Under the pieces are notes generated by a model. The model did not search any database and was not told where the DNA came from. It was given only the letters and a program-made list of their open reading frames with translations. From the NCBI GenBank assembly GCA_027858735.1, contig JAQICC010000230.1:1-36097 (forward strand): a stretch of DNA of 36,097 bases, written 5' to 3'. Positions 34,133 through 36,097 of this stretch are shown one piece after another; the stretch's first letter is position 1; each line of letters opens with the position of its first letter. This DNA comes from Salinivirgaceae bacterium (GTDB lineage: Bacteria; Bacteroidota; Bacteroidia; Bacteroidales; SZUA-534). The translations under genes were made by a program, and so were the position numbers.

Positions 34133-35749
34133 TTATTTTAAAAGCTTTGCATTGTAAGCATCCTTATCAAGAATTACACGTAGTGCCTCAAGATAAATTT
34201 GATCGGATTGATTAATTATTTCATAAAACTCACTGGTTGTAAATAGATCGCGAGCGACCAAAGCTTTTAAGTTAATTTTTAAATGGGTTAAACTTTTATT
34301 GTATTCTTCTTCGTTAAACTCAAGCTTTTCTTTTTCTGCAAAATCTAATAACGCCTTTAAAAATTCATCATCAACCTCGTAATTACTTTTAAAAAAGCTG
34401 AAATCTTTGTCTTTTTTCTTGCCTAAATACTTTTTCTCAAGTTCATTTCGATGCTCATCCATGTAGGTTAAAATAAACCTATTAATAATACCCTTGCGAA
34501 TTAAATCGCGGTAATAATCAGAGTAATCAGTAGTATCAATCGGCACAAAAATATCGGGCATAATACCCCCTCCACCATATACTGCACGCGCATTAACTAA
34601 TGTAGCGTATTTAAGAGAATCAGGAAAATGGATAGAATCTTCATTTGAAAGTTCTCCATTATTATATCGGTTAACCAGATCATGACGATAGGCTTCGTTT
34701 CCACCTTTGTACGATTTTTGAATTAACCTACCCGTAGGTGTATAATAACGTGCTATGGTTAAGCGCATAGCAGATCCATCGGGAAGGTTTAATGGACGTT
34801 GAACCAAACCTTTTCCAAAACTACGTCGGCCTACAAGAACACCACGATCCCAGTCTTGAATAGCACCACTAACAATTTCACTAGCCGATGCTGAACCTTC
34901 GTTTACCATTATTACCACCCTTCCCTCATTAAAGCTGCCTAAATTGGTAGCTTTCATATCCTGACGCGGGCTTTTTATACCTTCAGTATAAACAATCATT
35001 TGACCTCCTTTCAAAAATTCGTCGGCCAATTCATGAGCCATATTTAAGTAGCCTCCCCCATTATCGGTTAAATCGAGAATTAAATTTTCTGCGCCATCGG
35101 CTCTCAATTTTTTCATAGCCTCTCGATATTCCTGCATAGTCTTTGCTGAAAACCTGTTAAGTTTTATATATCCAACTTTTTCTTTTTCATCAACCATATA
35201 GGCAGCATCTAAACTAAAAATTGGAATTTTATCGCGAATAATTTCAAAATCGAGTAAGACATTAACTTCACGACGTTTAATAGAAACCACCACTATGGTT
35301 CCTTTTTTTCCTTTTAAACGATCGAACACCATTTGATTTGTTAAACCAATTCCGGCAACATTCTCAGTATCGATTGCTACAATACGATCGCCAGCTAAAA
35401 TCCCAACTTTCTCTGACGGCCCACCAGATATTGGTGAAACAACGAAAAGTGTATCATGCATAATATTAAACTGTACTCCAATACCTTCAAAGCTACCTTC
35501 CAAAGGTTCATTCATTTTTTTTACATCTTCTTTCGAAATATATACTGAATGTGGATCAAGTTTTTTAAGCATTTCAACCACTGCTGTTTCTACTAAATTT
35601 TCTTTATCTACAGAATCAACATAAAAATTATCGATATAGCCTAAAACCTTTGAGAACTTATAAACTTCGTCGTTAAATAACTGGGCTTTAGAAGTAAAAC
35701 TAAAAAGCAAAACTCCAAATATTAAACTTAATACAATTCTTTTTGTCAT
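34133..35749 (-). CDS. S41 family C-terminal processing peptidase (CtpA/Tsp type)
   Basis: A 538-aa exported serine protease that degrades or trims periplasmic proteins from the C-terminus. It has a signal peptide (about 1-22, TSKAQ), a helical N-terminal region, a PDZ domain (about 85-165, with EGSFEGIGVQF and GPSEKVGILAGDRI) and the S41 catalytic core. The Ser-Lys dyad can be placed at S288 (GSASASE) and K313 (SFGKG). A C-terminal helical tail (about 400-538) is the form usual in Bacteroidota. It has its own -7 box, and the inverted-repeat element and a terminator follow its stop codon. Confidence 0.94.
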   Translation of the reverse strand: MTKRIVLSLIFGVLLFSFTSKAQLFNDEVYKFSKVLGYIDNFYVDSVDKENLVETAVVEMLKKLDPHSVYISKEDVKKMNEPLEGSFEGIGVQFNIMHDTLFVVSPISGGPSEKVGILAGDRIVAIDTENVAGIGLTNQMVFDRLKGKKGTIVVVSIKRREVNVLLDFEIIRDKIPIFSLDAAYMVDEKEKVGYIKLNRFSAKTMQEYREAMKKLRADGAENLILDLTDNGGGYLNMAHELADEFLKGGQMIVYTEGIKSPRQDMKATNLGSFNEGRVVIMVNEGSASASEIVSGAIQDWDRGVLVGRRSFGKGLVQRPLNLPDGSAMRLTIARYYTPTGRLIQKSYKGGNEAYRHDLVNRYNNGELSNEDSIHFPDSLKYATLVNARAVYGGGGIMPDIFVPIDTTDYSDYYRDLIRKGIINRFILTYMDEHRNELEKKYLGKKKDKDFSFFKSNYEVDDEFLKALLDFAEKEKLEFNEEEYNKSLTHLKINLKALVARDLFTTSEFYEIINQSDQIYLEALRVILDKDAYNAKLLK

Positions 35750-35826
35750 AATTACTACTTATTTTAAGGTTATAACACGATCTTAAACCAATATATTAAT
35801 TTATATAACAGTCGTAGGATGAGCTT

Positions 35827-35834
35827 CAAAGTTA
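35827..35834 (-). promoter_or_regulatory. -7 box of the S41 protease gene
   Basis: The minus strand reads TAACTTTG, an exact TAnnTTTG match, about 78 nt upstream of the ATG at 35749. A TTTC at the -33 position is a near match to TTTG. Confidence 0.45.
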
Positions 35835-36057
35835 CAATAAATATTGATTTTTGAAATTTTGCCGCGCCTAATTCATTCCCATATTACGAAACATTTTTAA
35901 TTTTATTCATCACTTTAATTATACGCATTTTTTGCCTTATTATTATTTTTCCAACTTGTTTTCAAGCACTAAATAGATCTGTCCATAAAGTCGAGAGTTT
36001 GAGCTAAAAAGTTCAAATTCGAGGCGTGTGAAAAATTCAAACCGCAGTCCCGATATA

Positions 36058-36095
36058 GCTTTTGTAAGGTTTTTATATAAAAACCAACAAAAAGC
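36058..36095. repeat. Long nested palindrome at the window end
   Basis: GGTTTTTATATAAAAACC (36068-36085) is a perfect 18-nt palindrome, flanked by GCTTTTGT (36058-36065) and ACAAAAAGC (36087-36095), which also pair with one bulge. Nothing coding is seen in 35750-36097. The stretch from about 35990 onward is less AT-rich than the rest of the gap and may be the edge of an element cut by the window. Confidence 0.5.
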
Positions 36096-36097
36096 AG

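Noticed and set aside
1-36097. CRISPR arrays, prophage, transposase genes, toxin-antitoxin or known defence systems
   Set aside because: No regularly spaced direct repeats and no proteins of these families were found on either strand.

Overview
The window is AT-rich chromosomal DNA from a member of the Bacteroidota, most likely a marine member of the Marinilabiliales/Marinifilaceae type (the lineage is inferred from overall gene character, not from a marker gene). The reasons are promoters of the Bacteroidota kind (a TTG or TTTG about 17-20 nt before a TAnnTTTG box), few Shine-Dalgarno sequences, many lipoproteins, and families typical of the phylum: M64 peptidase, CBM20-GH77 amylomaltase, DPP-IV type S9 peptidase, SiaB/SiaC, DUF4268 and a TerB-like/ABCG fusion. 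No phage, insertion sequence with transposase, CRISPR array or rRNA was seen. There is one tRNA, tRNA-Pro(GGG).

Layout. 0.3-3.5 kb: a three-domain aminopeptidase P and a secreted M64 metallopeptidase, with the remnant of a GAF-domain gene abutting the latter. 4.0-8.4 kb (minus strand): 4-alpha-glucanotransferase and thioredoxin reductase, separated by 0.6 kb of non-coding DNA holding three consecutive strong hairpins. 8.6-16.3 kb (plus strand): a LacI regulator followed by a five-gene glucosamine locus. A lipoprotein GH2 exo-beta-D-glucosaminidase trims chitosan-type oligomers, an MFS permease would import glucosamine, ROK kinases would phosphorylate it, and NagB converts GlcN-6-P to fructose-6-P. 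No deacetylase (NagA) is needed for a deacetylated substrate, and none is present. Three copies of a 22-nt palindrome (TTAATGCAA-N4-TTGCATTAA) mark the probable LacI operators; one overlaps the start of the operon's promoter. One of the two ROK proteins has lost key nucleotide-binding residues.

16.4-18.9 kb: tRNA-Pro, a PfkB sugar kinase with a DUF4268 protein (minus), then a SiaB-like kinase and its SiaC-like substrate (plus). 19.0-23.4 kb (minus): a lipoprotein, a small secreted protein and a 1025-aa ABCG-type transporter with TerB-like and FHA-like N-terminal regions, forming an apparent operon. 23.7-28.2 kb: DPP-IV peptidase, MATE exporter and a membrane-anchored LytM (M23) peptidase. 28.4-32.8 kb: a large Cache-HAMP-GAF-PAS-hemerythrin sensor without a recognisable output domain, then a YihY/BrkB membrane protein. 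32.8-35.7 kb (minus): an S41 C-terminal processing protease, then PnuC and a NadR-like ribosylnicotinamide kinase forming a nicotinamide riboside salvage pair.

The least expected signals are non-coding. (1) A two-copy element with terminal inverted repeats lies directly after the stop codons of malQ and of the S41 protease; the inner stem arms differ in sequence between copies but stay self-complementary. (2) An intrinsic terminator ends 11 nt before the pnuC start codon, suggesting attenuation. (3) A triple-hairpin stretch lies between malQ and trxB. All functional statements are read from sequence and memory of families; no search was run.
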